From positions 1-64,000 of the forward strand of contig NZ_BNGS01000002.1 of the NCBI RefSeq assembly GCF_014905555.1: 64,000 nt of DNA, given 5' to 3'. Both the position numbers and the translations under genes were made by a program. The notes beneath the pieces were generated by a model, which was not told where the DNA came from, did no database searches, and saw nothing but the letters and a program-made list of their open reading frames with translations. Below, piece by piece: positions 1 through 23,298 of this stretch (position 1 is the stretch's first letter; the number at the start of each line of letters is the position of its first letter). Source of the DNA: Streptomyces sp. Y2F8-2 (GTDB lineage Bacteria; Actinomycetota; Actinomycetes; Streptomycetales; Streptomycetaceae).

Positions 1-1737
1 CCCCATACCCGGCCGTTGCGCCCCCTGACCGGTGAACACGAACGCCAACCCACCACCACGCCCCACCGAGCCCCGCACCAGGCTCCCGGCCCTCTCACCA
101 CCGGCCACAGCCTCCAGACCGGCCAGCAGATCCTCACGACCGGACCCGATCACCGCCGCCCGCTCCTCCAACTGCGCCCGACCCACGGCCAGCGAGAAAC
201 CCACATCCACCGGGCCCAGCTCCGCCCGCCCGGCCAGATGGTCCCGCAGCCGGACCGCCTGCGCGCGCAGCGCCGCCTCGTCCCGGCCCGAGACGAACCA
301 CGGAACGACCGGCAACGGCCGGGTATCCGTCGGCGGCTCGTCCGTCGCCTCGGTCACCGCCTCCTCGATGATGAGGTGGGCGTTGGTCCCGCCAAAGCCG
401 AAGGAGGACACTCCCGCGCGGCGCGGACGGCCCGCCTGCGGCCAGGGCCGGGACTCGGTCAGCAGCCGCACCGCCCCCGCCTCCCAGTCGACATGCGGGG
501 ACGGCTCCTGCACATGCAACGTCCGCGGCAACGTGCCATGCCGCATCGCCTCGACCATCTTGATCACACCACCGACACCCGCGGCGGCCTGCGCATGCCC
601 GATGTTCGACTTCAACGACCCCAACCACAACGGCCGATCCACCGGCCGGTCCCGCCCATACGTGGCCAACAGCGCATGCGCCTCGATCGGATCACCCAGC
701 CTCGTGCCCGTCCCATGCGCCTCCACCACATCCACATCAGCCGAAACCAGCCCCGCATTGGCCAGCGCCTGCCGGATCACCCGCTCCTGCGACGGACCAT
801 TCGGAGCCGTCAACCCATTGGACGCACCGTCCTGATTGACCGCCGAACCACGCACCACCGCCAACACCCGATGACCATTGCGCCGCGCGTCCGACAACCG
901 CTCCACCAGCAGCAGCCCCACACCCTCCGACCAACCCGTACCGTCCGCCGCCGCCGAGAACGACTTGCACCGCCCGTCCCGCGCCAGACCACGCAGGCGG
1001 GAGAACTCGGTGAACGCCACGGGGGTGGACATGACGGTGACACCGCCGGCCAGGGCCAGGTCGCACTCGCCCCGCCGCAGCGCGTTGGCCGCCAGATGCA
1101 GCGCCACCAGCGACGAAGAACACGCCGTGTCCACCGTCACCGCAGGCCCTTCGAACCCGAAGGTGTAGGCCAGGCGCCCGGCCGCGATGCTGCCCGCGCT
1201 CCCGCTGAACAGATAGCCCTCGAAGCCGTCCGGCGGCAGGAAGGCGCGCGAGCCGTAGTCGCTGTACATCACCCCGGTGAAGACGCCGGTGGCCGAACCG
1301 CGCAGGTCGGCCGGGTCGATGCCGGCGTTCTCGAGGGTCTCCCAGGCCGTCTGGAGCAGCAGCCGCTGCTGCGGATCGGTCGCCACCGCCTCACGCGGCG
1401 ACATCCCGAAGAACTCCGGATCGAACCGGTCCGCGTCATACAGGAAGCCACCCTGCCGCGTGTACGACGTACCCACACGCTCCGGATCCGGGTCGTACAA
1501 CCCCTCCAGATCCCACCCCCGATTGTCCGGGAACTCCCCCACCGCATCCACACCATCGGCCACCAACCGCCACAACCCCTCAGGCGAACCCACCCCACCC
1601 GGAAAGCGGCACGCCATACCGACGATCGCGATCGGCTCGTGCTCTTTCTCCTCGACCTCCTGCAGGCGCCTGCGCGCGTCGCGCGCGTCGGCGATGGCCC
1701 GCTTGAGGTAGTCGCGAAGCTTGTCTTCGTCAGCCAC
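1..1737 (-). CDS. Modular type I polyketide synthase, N-terminal part (KS and start of AT)
   Basis: This is the second PKS protein of the assembly line; the window edge cuts it inside the acyltransferase. A GTG start at 1737 with GGAGAG about 10 bases upstream gives a charged N-terminal docking helix ([14 protein letters not shown]...) of about 35 residues. A complete ketosynthase follows (VDTACSSS nucleophile region, EAHGTGT and NIGHAQAA histidine motifs). The last visible residues, [12 protein letters not shown], open an AT domain, so substrate specificity and reductive domains are unknown. It lies 42 bases after the stop of the first PKS on the same strand, so the two are co-transcribed and joined by docking domains. 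Much of its KS is nearly identical in DNA to the last KS of the preceding protein. Confidence 0.97.
   Translation of the reverse strand, partial: MADEDKLRDYLKRAIADARDARRRLQEVEEKEHEPIAIVGMACRFPGGVGSPEGLWRLVADGVDAVGEFPDNRGWDLEGLYDPDPERVGTSYTRQGGFLYDADRFDPEFFGMSPREAVATDPQQRLLLQTAWETLENAGIDPADLRGSATGVFTGVMYSDYGSRAFLPPDGFEGYLFSGSAGSIAAGRLAYTFGFEGPAVTVDTACSSSLVALHLAANALRRGECDLALAGGVTVMSTPVAFTEFSRLRGLARDGRCKSFSAAADGTGWSEGVGLLLVERLSDARRNGHRVLAVVRGSAVNQDGASNGLTAPNGPSQERVIRQALANAGLVSADVDVVEAHGTGTRLGDPIEAHALLATYGRDRPVDRPLWLGSLKSNIGHAQAAAGVGGVIKMVEAMRHGTLPRTLHVQEPSPHVDWEAGAVRLLTESRPWPQAGRPRRAGVSSFGFGGTNAHLIIEEAVTEATDEPPTDTRPLPVVPWFVSGRDEAALRAQAVRLRDHLAGRAELGPVDVGFSLAVGRAQLEERAAVIGSGREDLLAGLEAVAGGERAGSLVRGSVGRGGGLAFVFTGQGAQRPGMG
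407..1646. repeat. Near-identical KS segment, copy 1 (partner at about 6056-7295)
   Basis: Long stretches of this KS-coding DNA match the module 2 KS of the upstream gene at a constant offset of 5649 bases, so there is no net indel across the tract. The closest blocks are about 475-1000 and 1311-1646; a central block near 1010-1310 has diverged, including the residues around the substrate-proximal part of the KS. The pattern fits recent duplication or gene conversion between neighbouring modules. Confidence 0.85.
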
Positions 1738-1779
1738 GTGCTCTCAGCTCTCCGGGATGGGATGGACGGCGGGTCAGGG

Positions 1780-15513
<13,734 letters not shown>

Positions 15514-15597
15514 TCCCGGACCCCCAAGGAACCGATAAAAAACGGGTACACGCATGCTCGAAGTGCTCGACAGTCTTGCCGAGGCGGCTCCAACGCC

Positions 15598-15620
15598 CGG
15601 TAACACACCGGTAATCCGTC
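15598..15620. promoter_or_regulatory. Direct repeat CCGGTAA with 11-bp spacing in the PKS/SnoaL divergent promoter
   Basis: Two copies of CCGGTAA start exactly 11 bases apart in the region between the divergent PKS and NTF2-like genes. SARP activators of the OmpR fold are known to bind heptamer direct repeats at 11-bp spacing, and a SARP gene lies at 26.7-29.1 kb. The assignment to that SARP is inference. No clear -10 or -35 could be fixed from sequence alone. Confidence 0.5.
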
Positions 15621-15744
15621 ATGGCCGAAGGAAAGATGAGCACAGCATTGCCCGGAAATGAGAACGCGGTGAAGGAGGCCGGATAGATTCGGGCAGCGCT
15701 CACATCCCGGCTTCGACACCAAAGAAAGTGGGAGCAACCTCGAC

Positions 15745-16134
15745 ATGTCCAGTACCCTCGAACAACTCACCCGTGACGCCGAAGAGCACGGCAAGCGCTA
15801 CGTCGAGGCGTTCAACGCCGGCGACATCGACACCCTCAACGCGATGTACACCGAGGACGCCATCTCGGTCTGGGAGCCCGGCAACCCGCTCACCGGCAAG
15901 GACCGTGAGGCTTCTCTGGCCGAGTTCATCGCGCAGAAGCCGAGGATGACCGCCACGCTCCGCGAGTCGCACGTCACCGGCAACACGGCGCTGCTCGTGG
16001 TGGACTGGGCCATCGACATCTCCACACCGGAAGGCGACGAGCACCTGGAGGGGACGGGGCTCGACGTCCTGCGCCTGGGTCCCGACGGGAAATGGCGATT
16101 CGCCATCGACAATCCCTTCGGCGAGACAAGGTAA
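15745..16134 (+). CDS. NTF2/SnoaL-like protein 1
   Basis: A 129-residue single-domain protein of the SnoaL/ketosteroid-isomerase-like NTF2 superfamily. It shows the typical helix 'YVEAFNAGDIDTLNAMY', then 'EDAISVWEPGNPLTG' and alternating strands ending in 'GKWRFAIDNP'. Members of this family act as cyclases, isomerases, hydroxylases or accessory proteins in polyketide pathways; the sequence does not show which applies here. It is divergent from the PKS and first in a probable two-gene unit with an aldehyde dehydrogenase, although a strong hairpin stands between them. A paralogue lies at 29847-30248. The ATG at 15745 follows GTGGGAGC. Confidence 0.88.
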   Translation: MSSTLEQLTRDAEEHGKRYVEAFNAGDIDTLNAMYTEDAISVWEPGNPLTGKDREASLAEFIAQKPRMTATLRESHVTGNTALLVVDWAIDISTPEGDEHLEGTGLDVLRLGPDGKWRFAIDNPFGETR

Positions 16135-16150
16135 TCCACTGGTCATTCGG

Positions 16151-16183
16151 TGGCCATGGTGCGGGCGTCCCGCACCATGGCCA
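16151..16183. terminator. 15-bp hairpin after the SnoaL-like gene
   Basis: A perfect 15-bp inverted repeat with a 3-base loop (cgt) lies 17 bases after the stop of the NTF2-like gene and 59 bases before the aldehyde dehydrogenase start. There is no T tract, as is common in actinomycete terminators. It may end or attenuate transcription between the two genes. Confidence 0.7.
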
Positions 16184-16241
16184 TGTCGCCGTGCATTCGC
16201 GTTCCGTCTCCCGTACTGATCGCACCGTGGAGTGGCAGCCA

Positions 16242-17732
16242 ATGACGTCATCCGAATCCACACTCGGCCCGAAGGCCGCGGAATTCGTGAACCGCTCGCA
16301 CCGTCTCTACACAGGCGGTGCCTTCGTCCCTGCCGCGGACGGCAGGACCTTCCCGACGTACGACCCGTCCACCGGCCGGCGCATCACGGACGTTCCCTAC
16401 GCCGGCCCCGCCGACGTCGATGCCGCGGTGTCGGCGGCGCGCTCGGCCCTGGACGGCGCCTGGGGCTCCCTTCCCGCGCTGGTGCGCAGCAGGATGCTCA
16501 CCAGACTCGCCGAACTGATCGAGGAGAACGCCGCCGAGCTGGCCGAGATCGAGGCACTGGACGGCGGCAAACCCGTATCGGTCAACGAGGTCATGGACGT
16601 CCCCGCCGCGATCGAGCACTTCCGCTACTACAGCGGCTGGCCTACCAAGATCGAGGGCGAGACGATCCCCGTGCACCTGCCCGACACCCTGTGCTACACG
16701 CGCAAGGAGCCGGTGGGTGTCTGCGCCCAGATCATCCCGTTCAACTATCCGCTGATGATGGCCGCCTGGAAGGTGGCGCCCGCGCTGGCGGCGGGCTGCA
16801 CCGTGGTGCTCAAGCCCGCCGAGCAGACTCCGCTGTCGGCGCTCCGCCTCGCGGAGCTGATCGAGGAGGCGGGCTTTCCGCCGGGCACGGTGAACATCGT
16901 CACCGGCGACGCGGGCACCGGTAGGGCCCTCGTCGACCACGAGGGCGTCGCCAAGATCGCGTTCACCGGATCCACCGCGGTCGGCCGGGAGATCGCCGCC
17001 CGGGCCGGGACCGGACTGAAACGGGTCACGCTGGAGCTGGGCGGCAAGAACCCGAACATCGTGCTCGCGGACGCCGATGTCGAGGCCGCGGTCGCCGGGG
17101 CGTTCAACGGCGTCTACTTCAACAGCGGCCAGTCCTGCATCGCCGCGTCCCGGCTCTATGTGCACCGGAGCCTGTTCGAGGAGGTCGTCGGCCGGCTGGC
17201 CGAAGCCGCCGACAAGGCCCGGGTCGGCCCCGCGCTGGACCGTGCCACGCAGTTCGGTCCGCTGGTCTCCGCCGAGCAGTACGACCGGGTCCGCGGTTAT
17301 CTGCTGGACGGGCTCGAAGCCGGCGCCTCCCTGCGGGCGGGCGAGGTTCCCCCGGCATCGCCCCAGGGCGGCTACTACGTCAGGCCCGCGTTGTTCACCG
17401 GTGCCACACCGGGGATGCGCATCACCCGGGAGGAGATCTTCGGGCCCGTGCTCGTCGCCGCTCCGTTCGACGAGGTCGACGAGGTGGTGGAGTACTCCAA
17501 CGACACGCCGTACGGGCTGGCCGCCGGCGTGTGGACCCGAAGCCTGGGCCTGGCGCACACGCTCGCCGCCCGGCTGCAGGCCGGCATGGTCTACCTCAAC
17601 TCATGGGCCTCCGGCGACCCGGGCGCCCCCTTCGGCGGAGTCAAGGCCTCGGGTATCGGCCGGGAGATGGGCCGCACCAACCTGGACGCCTACCTGGAGA
17701 CCAAGACGGTCTGGACCTCGCTGGGCAGCTGA
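16242..17732 (+). CDS. NAD(P)-dependent aldehyde dehydrogenase
   Basis: A 496-residue ALDH superfamily enzyme oxidising an aldehyde to a carboxylate. Seen in the sequence: 'IIPFNYPLMMAAWK' nucleotide-binding region, the 'LELGGKNPN' glutamate motif and catalytic Cys299 in 'NSGQSCIA', then 'EEIFGPV' and a full C-terminal oligomerisation region. Length is normal for the family. The ATG at 16242 has GGAG nine bases upstream; longer in-frame starts run back into the preceding gene and its hairpin. The substrate is unknown. Position inside the PKS cluster suggests a role in making or trimming a pathway aldehyde, but a housekeeping role is not excluded. Confidence 0.93.
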   Translation: MTSSESTLGPKAAEFVNRSHRLYTGGAFVPAADGRTFPTYDPSTGRRITDVPYAGPADVDAAVSAARSALDGAWGSLPALVRSRMLTRLAELIEENAAELAEIEALDGGKPVSVNEVMDVPAAIEHFRYYSGWPTKIEGETIPVHLPDTLCYTRKEPVGVCAQIIPFNYPLMMAAWKVAPALAAGCTVVLKPAEQTPLSALRLAELIEEAGFPPGTVNIVTGDAGTGRALVDHEGVAKIAFTGSTAVGREIAARAGTGLKRVTLELGGKNPNIVLADADVEAAVAGAFNGVYFNSGQSCIAASRLYVHRSLFEEVVGRLAEAADKARVGPALDRATQFGPLVSAEQYDRVRGYLLDGLEAGASLRAGEVPPASPQGGYYVRPALFTGATPGMRITREEIFGPVLVAAPFDEVDEVVEYSNDTPYGLAAGVWTRSLGLAHTLAARLQAGMVYLNSWASGDPGAPFGGVKASGIGREMGRTNLDAYLETKTVWTSLGS

Positions 17733-17747
17733 CCGACGAACCGGCCG

Positions 17748-17783
17748 GGACGCCCCCTGGCACCTCGGTGTCAGGGGGCGTCC
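17748..17783. terminator. Bidirectional terminator between aldehyde dehydrogenase and P450 genes
   Basis: Inverted repeat with arms GGACGCCCCCTG-CAC and GTG-CAGGGGGCGTCC around a 4-base loop, with one mismatch. It lies between two convergent genes. Confidence 0.8.
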
Positions 17784-17809
17784 TCGCGTGCCCGGCCGTG
17801 CGGCGGGGA

Positions 17810-19060
17810 TCAGGCGGCGACCTTCGAGCGCGTGTACACCGGCAGCGACACATGCCCGTTGGAGACGAACGACTCCAGCGGCAGGAGCTTGTCCGCCGGC
17901 TCGGCCAGCGCCAGGTCCGGGAAGCGGTCGAACAGGGCGGGCAGCGCGACCTGCGCCTCCAGCCGGGCCAGCGGCGCGCCGAGGCAGAAGTGCACTCCGT
18001 GCCCGAAGGACAGGTGATCGCCACGGGTCGGCCGCGTGATGTCGAAGTCGGCCGCCGTGGCACCATGGACCTTCGGATCGCGGCCGACGCCCGCGAAATT
18101 GACGAGAATGGCGTCGCCCTTCGCGATCGTCACGTCCTCCAGCTCGATGTCGTCGACGGCGTACCGCAGCGGAAGGCTGCCCAGGGGCGACTGAAAGCGC
18201 AGCGTCTCCTCGATGGCGTCCTCCCACGAGGCACGGCCCGTGCGCACCAGCTCGAGCTGGTCGGGGTGGGTCAGCAGGGCGCAGACCGCGTGCTCCAGCA
18301 GATTCACCGTGGTCTCGTGCCCCGCGGTGTACATCAGGAACACGGTGTCGAGCAGCTCCCGCTCCGACAGGCCCGCGCCGTCCCCCTCGTCGCGCACCGC
18401 GATCAGGGCGCTGGTCAGGTCGTCTCCCGGCGTCTCGCGCTTGTGGGCGATGAACTCCATCGCGAGGGTGTAGAGCGCCATCTCGTTGGCCCGCGCCTCT
18501 TCCTCCGAAGAGGCGGTCTGGAAGATGGCGGCCATCATGTCCGTCAGCTTGACGCGTACGTCGTCGGGTATGCCGAGCAGCTCGGAGATCACCCTGGTGG
18601 GCAGCGGGTAGGCGAACTCCTGCCGCAGGTCGAGCGGTTGGTCACCGGGCGCCGCGGCGATGCCGTCCAGCAGCTCGGCGGTGACGGCCTCGATGCGCGG
18701 GCGGAGCGCCGCGGTGCGGCGCGCCGTGAACGCCTTGGCCACCAGCCTGCGCAGCCGGGTGTGCTCCTCACCGTATGCGGTGATCATGTTGCGGTCCTGC
18801 ACCCAGATGGCCAGGGGCCAGGATCGCGCCAGTTCTCCCTCGCCGTTCTCCCAGGCCGGCCAGTGGCGGTAGGCGTCGCGCGAGACGCGGGCGTCGGTCA
18901 GCAGTCGCTTGACGAGGGCCTGGTCGGTGACCGACCAGGCGGGAACTCCGCCGGGCAGTTCCACCCGGGTCACTGGTCCCCTCTCACGCAGAAGAGCTGC
19001 CTCCCCGTGTATGTCACGCCCTGTGGGATCAATGGCGAACGGGCAGGATGGATTGGTCAC
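17810..19060 (-). CDS. Cytochrome P450
   Basis: A 416-residue soluble bacterial P450. The heme-binding motif is FGHGVHFCLG with Cys359 as thiolate ligand, the I-helix has AGHETT, and the K-helix has EETLR. These are all intact, so the enzyme should be active with separate ferredoxin partners, none of which is encoded here. Start is a GTG at 19060 preceded by GGGAGA. It is divergent from the SDR gene at 19314 and convergent with the aldehyde dehydrogenase. Family membership is certain; hydroxylation or epoxidation of the polyketide is inferred from context. Confidence 0.95.
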   Translation of the reverse strand: MTNPSCPFAIDPTGRDIHGEAALLRERGPVTRVELPGGVPAWSVTDQALVKRLLTDARVSRDAYRHWPAWENGEGELARSWPLAIWVQDRNMITAYGEEHTRLRRLVAKAFTARRTAALRPRIEAVTAELLDGIAAAPGDQPLDLRQEFAYPLPTRVISELLGIPDDVRVKLTDMMAAIFQTASSEEEARANEMALYTLAMEFIAHKRETPGDDLTSALIAVRDEGDGAGLSERELLDTVFLMYTAGHETTVNLLEHAVCALLTHPDQLELVRTGRASWEDAIEETLRFQSPLGSLPLRYAVDDIELEDVTIAKGDAILVNFAGVGRDPKVHGATAADFDITRPTRGDHLSFGHGVHFCLGAPLARLEAQVALPALFDRFPDLALAEPADKLLPLESFVSNGHVSLPVYTRSKVAA

Positions 19061-19181
19061 GGCGGTCTCCCAGGCTCGCGAGCCGAACTCATTCGGTGAA
19101 CGCAGGTTCTATGCAGGGTGCATTCAGACTACGGAGGGCCTGTAATCGGCCGCTCACGACCTGGTCTTGGCCTTGACTCAC

Positions 19182-19206
19182 TTACCTCGAGGTAACCACT
19201 GACTTA
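19182..19206. promoter_or_regulatory. Palindrome TTACCTCGAGGTAA and attached element in the P450/SDR promoter
   Basis: A perfect 14-bp palindrome (19182-19195) lies in the 253-bp divergent promoter region. Its right half continues as AGGTAACCACTGACTTA (19190-19206), which matches 14 of 17 bases of AGGTAAGTACTGACTTT at 29565-29581 in the SARP/SnoaL2 promoter. This suggests one regulator acts at both places. Confidence 0.55.
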
Positions 19207-19313
19207 TATGTTCGTACTTGTGACCACCTGCTTCCATGAGTGAGCCTGTGGTGGCGACCGGAAGCCAGTTCTCGGCTCATCGCGTTCCGCACACCAGTTT
19301 CTGAGGGGATTTC

Positions 19314-20081
19314 ATGAGCACGTACGCGGGCAGGAAAGCTGTCATCACCGGCGGAACCATCGGAATGGGCCTGGCCACGGCCAAGGCTCTGGTCGACGGC
19401 GGCGGCGAGGTTCTCGTCACCGGGCGGAACGAGAAGAACCTGGAGGCCGCTCAGGCGGAACTGGGCGCCAAGGGCCACGTCGTACGCTCGGACACGGCCG
19501 TTCTGAGCGACATCGAGGAACTCGGCGGAATCGTCGAGGAAAAGCTCGGGCAGATCGACCTGCTCTTCATCAACGCGGGCTTCGCTCAGCCCGGCCCGTT
19601 CGGTCATGTGACCGAGGAGCTTTTCGACGCCACCTTCAACGTCAACGCCAAGGGCGCCTTCTTCACTGCCCAGCGTCTCGCACCCCTGGTCAAGGACGGC
19701 GGCGCCATCGTCTTCACGACCTCCATCGCCAACGACTCCGGCAACCCGGGCATGGGCCCCTACGCCGGAGCCAAGGCCGCGGTGCGGGCGTTCACCAAGG
19801 TCATCGCGGCCGAGCTGCTTCCGCGGAACATCCGGGTCAACGCCGTCAGCCCCGGCTTCATCCACACGCCCACCGCGGGTATCACCGGCGCCACCCCGGA
19901 AATGCTGCAGGCGTTTGAGAAGATGGGTGACCAGATCACCCCGATGCGCCGCCACGGCTCGTCCGACGAAGTCGCCCAGGCCGTCCTGTTCCTCGCCTTC
20001 GAGGCCACCTTCACCACGGGTGAGGAGCTGAACGTCGACGGCGGCCTCGGACAGCGCGTCAACCGGCCGCAGGGCCAGTAG
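19314..20081 (+). CDS. Short-chain dehydrogenase/reductase
   Basis: A 255-residue classical SDR. The N-terminal dinucleotide motif is TGGTIGMG, the catalytic residues are Ser in 'TTSIAND' and the Tyr/Lys pair in YAGAK, and the C-terminus is the usual 'ELNVDGG'. The 'INAGFAQPGP' segment corresponds to the NAG motif. It interconverts an alcohol and a ketone on an unknown substrate. The gene has its own promoter region shared with the divergent P450 and ends at a strong hairpin, so it is probably monocistronic. Confidence 0.94.
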   Translation: MSTYAGRKAVITGGTIGMGLATAKALVDGGGEVLVTGRNEKNLEAAQAELGAKGHVVRSDTAVLSDIEELGGIVEEKLGQIDLLFINAGFAQPGPFGHVTEELFDATFNVNAKGAFFTAQRLAPLVKDGGAIVFTTSIANDSGNPGMGPYAGAKAAVRAFTKVIAAELLPRNIRVNAVSPGFIHTPTAGITGATPEMLQAFEKMGDQITPMRRHGSSDEVAQAVLFLAFEATFTTGEELNVDGGLGQRVNRPQGQ

Positions 20082-20115
20082 GACAGACATCCCCCGCCCG
20101 CGGGAAAGCCTCCTC

Positions 20116-20148
20116 GCCGTGCGCCCGGACCCACTCCGGGCGCACGGC
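20116..20148 (+). terminator. Terminator after the SDR gene
   Basis: A perfect 13-bp stem (GCCGTGCGCCCGG and its complement) with a 7-base loop, followed by CATTTTC. It starts 35 bases after the SDR stop codon. Confidence 0.85.
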
Positions 20149-20353
20149 CATTTTCGTGTGCGGGGCACGCAAGTATGGCCGATTACCGCCGCTACGTGCG
20201 TCGACGCATCGCCGAGAACTGCCGGTTACCGGGCCATGACCGTTTCGGGGTGCCGTTCTGCGAGGCTGCAGGCGTTACCCCTGACGGGCTCCGGCTGAGC
20301 GGCGGAACGCTGCTCGCGAATCCCGTGGCGCGTCGACGGACAAGGAGACGGAA

Positions 20354-21538
20354 TTGGCCGCGCAAGCAATTGACGTCGCATCCGTACTGGCTGCTGTTCG
20401 CGAAATAGTCCCCAAGCTGCGGGAGAACGGACTCGAGGCTGAGGACCGGCGCTGGCTCCCGGACGAGAATGTCGATCTACTGGAAAAGGCCGGCGTGTTC
20501 CGCATGGCCACGCCGAAGGTTTTCGGGGGACTCGAGTTCTCGGTCGCCGACCAGGCCGCGGTGTTCGCGGAGATCGCCCGTGGCGACGTTTCCACCAGCT
20601 GGATCGCCAGCGTCTGGGTGTCGAGCGCCTGGATGATCACCCTGTTCCCGGAGGAGCTCCAGAAGGAGATCTTCGCGACCCCCGACGTGCGCATCTCCGG
20701 CGGGTTCACCCCCTCGGGCGTGCTGACCCCGACCGAGGGCGGGTTCGTCCTGAACGGCTCCTGGAAGTTCAACTCCGGATGCCGCGGCGCCCAGTGGAAC
20801 ATCGCCACGTCGCTCGTGCAGCACCCGGACGGCAGGACCGAAGAGGCGATCGCGCTGGTGCCGATGCGGGAGTTCACCATCGAGGACGACTGGAACACCT
20901 CGTCCGTCGCCGCGACCGGCAGCTGCACCTCCACGGCCACCGACGTCTTCGTGCCGGCCCACCGTGTCGTGCCGACCGACCCGGCCGCGTTCGAGGCCGC
21001 CCTGGCCCAGCTGCCGGAGGACTGGCAGCCCACCGGCCGTGAGTACGGCCTCTACAGCTACATCATCTCCCAGGGGGTGGCCACGTTCCTCGGCGCCGCC
21101 CGCGGTGCGCTGGAGCTCTTCCTCGACCGGCTGCCGGGCCGAGGCATCACCTACACCTCCTGGACCGACCAGAAGCAGCACCCGCTCACCCAGATCCAGG
21201 TCGCCACGGCGGACGCCAAGATCTCCGCGGCCGAGGCCCTGATGCACCAGACCTACCAGACCCTCCAGCGGCGCGCCGACGCCGGCGAACAGCCCACGCT
21301 GGAGGAGAAGGCAGCCGTCCGCGGCCACAGCGCCTACGCGGTGCAGCTGGCCAAGGAAGCGGTGGACGTGCTCTACAACGCCAGCGGTGCCACCGCCATC
21401 CAGCGGCGGGTGCCGATCCAGCGGTTCCACCGCGACATCCAGGGTCTCGCCCTGCACGGCATGATCCTGCTCACTTCCAGCCTCGAAGTCCACGGCCGCG
21501 TCCTGCTCGGCCTCGACCCCGACACCCCACTGCTCTAG
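20354..21538 (+). CDS. Flavin-dependent monooxygenase of the acyl-CoA dehydrogenase fold (group D)
   Basis: A 394-residue protein of the acyl-CoA dehydrogenase fold, most like two-component flavin monooxygenases (HpaB, HsaA, DszC type) rather than beta-oxidation enzymes. It has the N-terminal helical domain 'VREIVPKLRENGLEAEDRRW', a mid beta domain with 'GSWKFNSGCRGAQW', and a C-terminal four-helix domain. It lacks a clear acyl-CoA dehydrogenase catalytic Glu context. Such enzymes take reduced flavin from a partner reductase; a flavin reductase gene lies at 23299-23820. I chose the TTG at 20354 because AAGGAG stands six bases before it and the family N-terminus begins there. N- or C-hydroxylation of a pathway intermediate is inferred. 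Confidence 0.88.
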   Translation: MAAQAIDVASVLAAVREIVPKLRENGLEAEDRRWLPDENVDLLEKAGVFRMATPKVFGGLEFSVADQAAVFAEIARGDVSTSWIASVWVSSAWMITLFPEELQKEIFATPDVRISGGFTPSGVLTPTEGGFVLNGSWKFNSGCRGAQWNIATSLVQHPDGRTEEAIALVPMREFTIEDDWNTSSVAATGSCTSTATDVFVPAHRVVPTDPAAFEAALAQLPEDWQPTGREYGLYSYIISQGVATFLGAARGALELFLDRLPGRGITYTSWTDQKQHPLTQIQVATADAKISAAEALMHQTYQTLQRRADAGEQPTLEEKAAVRGHSAYAVQLAKEAVDVLYNASGATAIQRRVPIQRFHRDIQGLALHGMILLTSSLEVHGRVLLGLDPDTPLL

Positions 21539-21795
21539 GGCCCGGCCTTCGGATCAGCTCGGCGTCGCCGGGGTCTGCCTCACGCTCCCCCACCGCCTCC
21601 ACGGCGTGGGGCACCCCCAGCGGCGTCGTCGTCGGTCGCCGACTCCCACCTCGCCTTGCGGCTGTACGCACAGACCCCGCCCGGCGGGCTGAAAAGGGCT
21701 GTTCGTCACGGCCGGCCTGATCCGACAGGCAGACCCCGACCCGATCCGAGCCCTCCTGCTCCCGGTGCGGAGGGTGAACCACCGAAGGAAGCAAC

Positions 21796-23241
21796 GTGAA
21801 CAGAGACAAACGCCTGCCTCAACTCCCCAGCCGGCGACCGATGTCGCGCCGGACCGTCCTGAAGGCAGGCGGCCTCACGGCACTGGCAGCCACAGCGACG
21901 ACGGTTCCGGCCTTCGCCGATGGCACCACGTCCGAGGCGACGACGAAGGACGTCATCGTCATCGGCGCCGGCTACGCCGGCGTCACGGCGGCCCGCGAGC
22001 TGAAGGCCAAGGGACTGCGTCCGGTGATCCTCGAGGCCCGTGACCGCATCGGAGGCCGGACCTGGACCAGCACCTTCCAGGGCCAGCCGATAGAACTGGG
22101 AGCCCAGTGGATCGGCCCGGCGCAACCCCTGGTCAACGCCGAGCTCAAGCGCTACAACATCGGCACGCTCACCGGGACCCCGCCCACCCGCATGATCATG
22201 CCGTCCAGCGCCGGCTTCAAGGCGTTCCCGCCCGACGAGGTCGACACGCGGTTCGGCGCGCTCATGGACCGGCTCTTCGAAGGCGCGCAGGACCTCTTCC
22301 CGAAACCCACCGACCCGCTGTACCGCAAGGACCTGGTCAGCGCGGTCGACGGGATGTCGCTGCGGGACCGCCTGAATCAGCTGCGGTTGTCTGCGGAGGA
22401 CGAGAGCTGGCTCAGCGGCACGACCGCCGGCTACTCGGGAGGGACCAGCGACATCGGGGCGTACACCGCCCTGGCCCAGTGGTGGTCGCTGGCCGGCTAC
22501 AACCTGGCCGGCTACGACGCCGCCATGTCCCAGCGCCTCTCGGGCGGTATGGTCGGCCTGCTCCAGGCCATGCTGAATGACGCGGATGCCGTGCTGCACC
22601 TGAACTCCCCCGTGATCTCGGTGGCCGACGACGGCACCCAGGTGCGCGTCACCACCCGGTCGGGGAAGGTGTACAAGGGGCGGGCGGCCGTGGTCGCCGT
22701 GCCGGTGAACGTGTGGAAGACCATCAGCTTCACCCCGGGTCTGCCGCAGGTGCACCAGCAGGCCACGGCCCAGGGCGTCGGGGTCCCGCACGCCACCAAG
22801 GTGTGGATGAAGGTCAGCGGCGTCTCCGACCGGGTGATGGCGCAGGGCCAGGAAGGGACCACGTTCACGACACTGCTCTCCCAGGGAAGCGTGACGGGCG
22901 GTCAGCTCATGGTCGGCTTCAACGGCCTGCCGGCGCTGAACGGCTCCGACCGCGCCGCCGTCGAGGCGGCCGTCCGTGTCTTCCTTCCGGAGGCCAGTGT
23001 CGTGGAGGTCGTGGCGCAGGACTGGGCCAAGGACCCGTACGCGCTCGGAGGTTGGGCCCTGAGGCGCCCGGGGCAGCTGACCACCCAGCTGCCCGCCATC
23101 CAGCAGCCGCAGGGCCGCGTGGCGTTCGCCTCCGGGGACATAGCCAGCGGCTGGGTCGGCTTCGTGGAGGGCGCCATAGAGTCGGGGCTGCGTGCCGCGC
23201 AGCAGGTGCTGAGGCTGACGGGATACAGCGTCGCGGCCTGA
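21796..23241 (+). CDS. Tat-exported flavin amine oxidase
   Basis: A 481-residue FAD-dependent amine oxidase (monoamine oxidase type). The N-terminus is a twin-arginine signal: SRRTVLK followed by a hydrophobic stretch ending in AFA at about residue 42, so the enzyme should fold in the cytoplasm and be exported. Then come the FAD Rossmann motif 'VIVIGAGYAGVTAA' (about residues 53-66), the 'RIGGRTWT' motif, and a C-terminal 'FASGDIASGWVGFVEGA' flavin-binding end. It would oxidise an amine to an imine outside the membrane. Next to a class III aminotransferase in a PKS cluster, this suggests a late oxidation of an amine product. Amino-acid scavenging is an alternative. Confidence 0.92.
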   Translation: MNRDKRLPQLPSRRPMSRRTVLKAGGLTALAATATTVPAFADGTTSEATTKDVIVIGAGYAGVTAARELKAKGLRPVILEARDRIGGRTWTSTFQGQPIELGAQWIGPAQPLVNAELKRYNIGTLTGTPPTRMIMPSSAGFKAFPPDEVDTRFGALMDRLFEGAQDLFPKPTDPLYRKDLVSAVDGMSLRDRLNQLRLSAEDESWLSGTTAGYSGGTSDIGAYTALAQWWSLAGYNLAGYDAAMSQRLSGGMVGLLQAMLNDADAVLHLNSPVISVADDGTQVRVTTRSGKVYKGRAAVVAVPVNVWKTISFTPGLPQVHQQATAQGVGVPHATKVWMKVSGVSDRVMAQGQEGTTFTTLLSQGSVTGGQLMVGFNGLPALNGSDRAAVEAAVRVFLPEASVVEVVAQDWAKDPYALGGWALRRPGQLTTQLPAIQQPQGRVAFASGDIASGWVGFVEGAIESGLRAAQQVLRLTGYSVAA

Positions 23242-23252
23242 GGCGACAGTGA

Positions 23253-23290
23253 GGAGCCGGTTCCCCGAACCACGAAGGGGAACCGGCTCC
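23253..23290. terminator. Bidirectional terminator between amine oxidase and flavin reductase
   Basis: A perfect 14-bp stem (GGAGCCGGTTCCCC and its complement) with a 10-base loop sits between the convergent genes, 12 bases after the amine oxidase stop. Confidence 0.87.
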
Positions 23291-23298
23291 TTCACGTT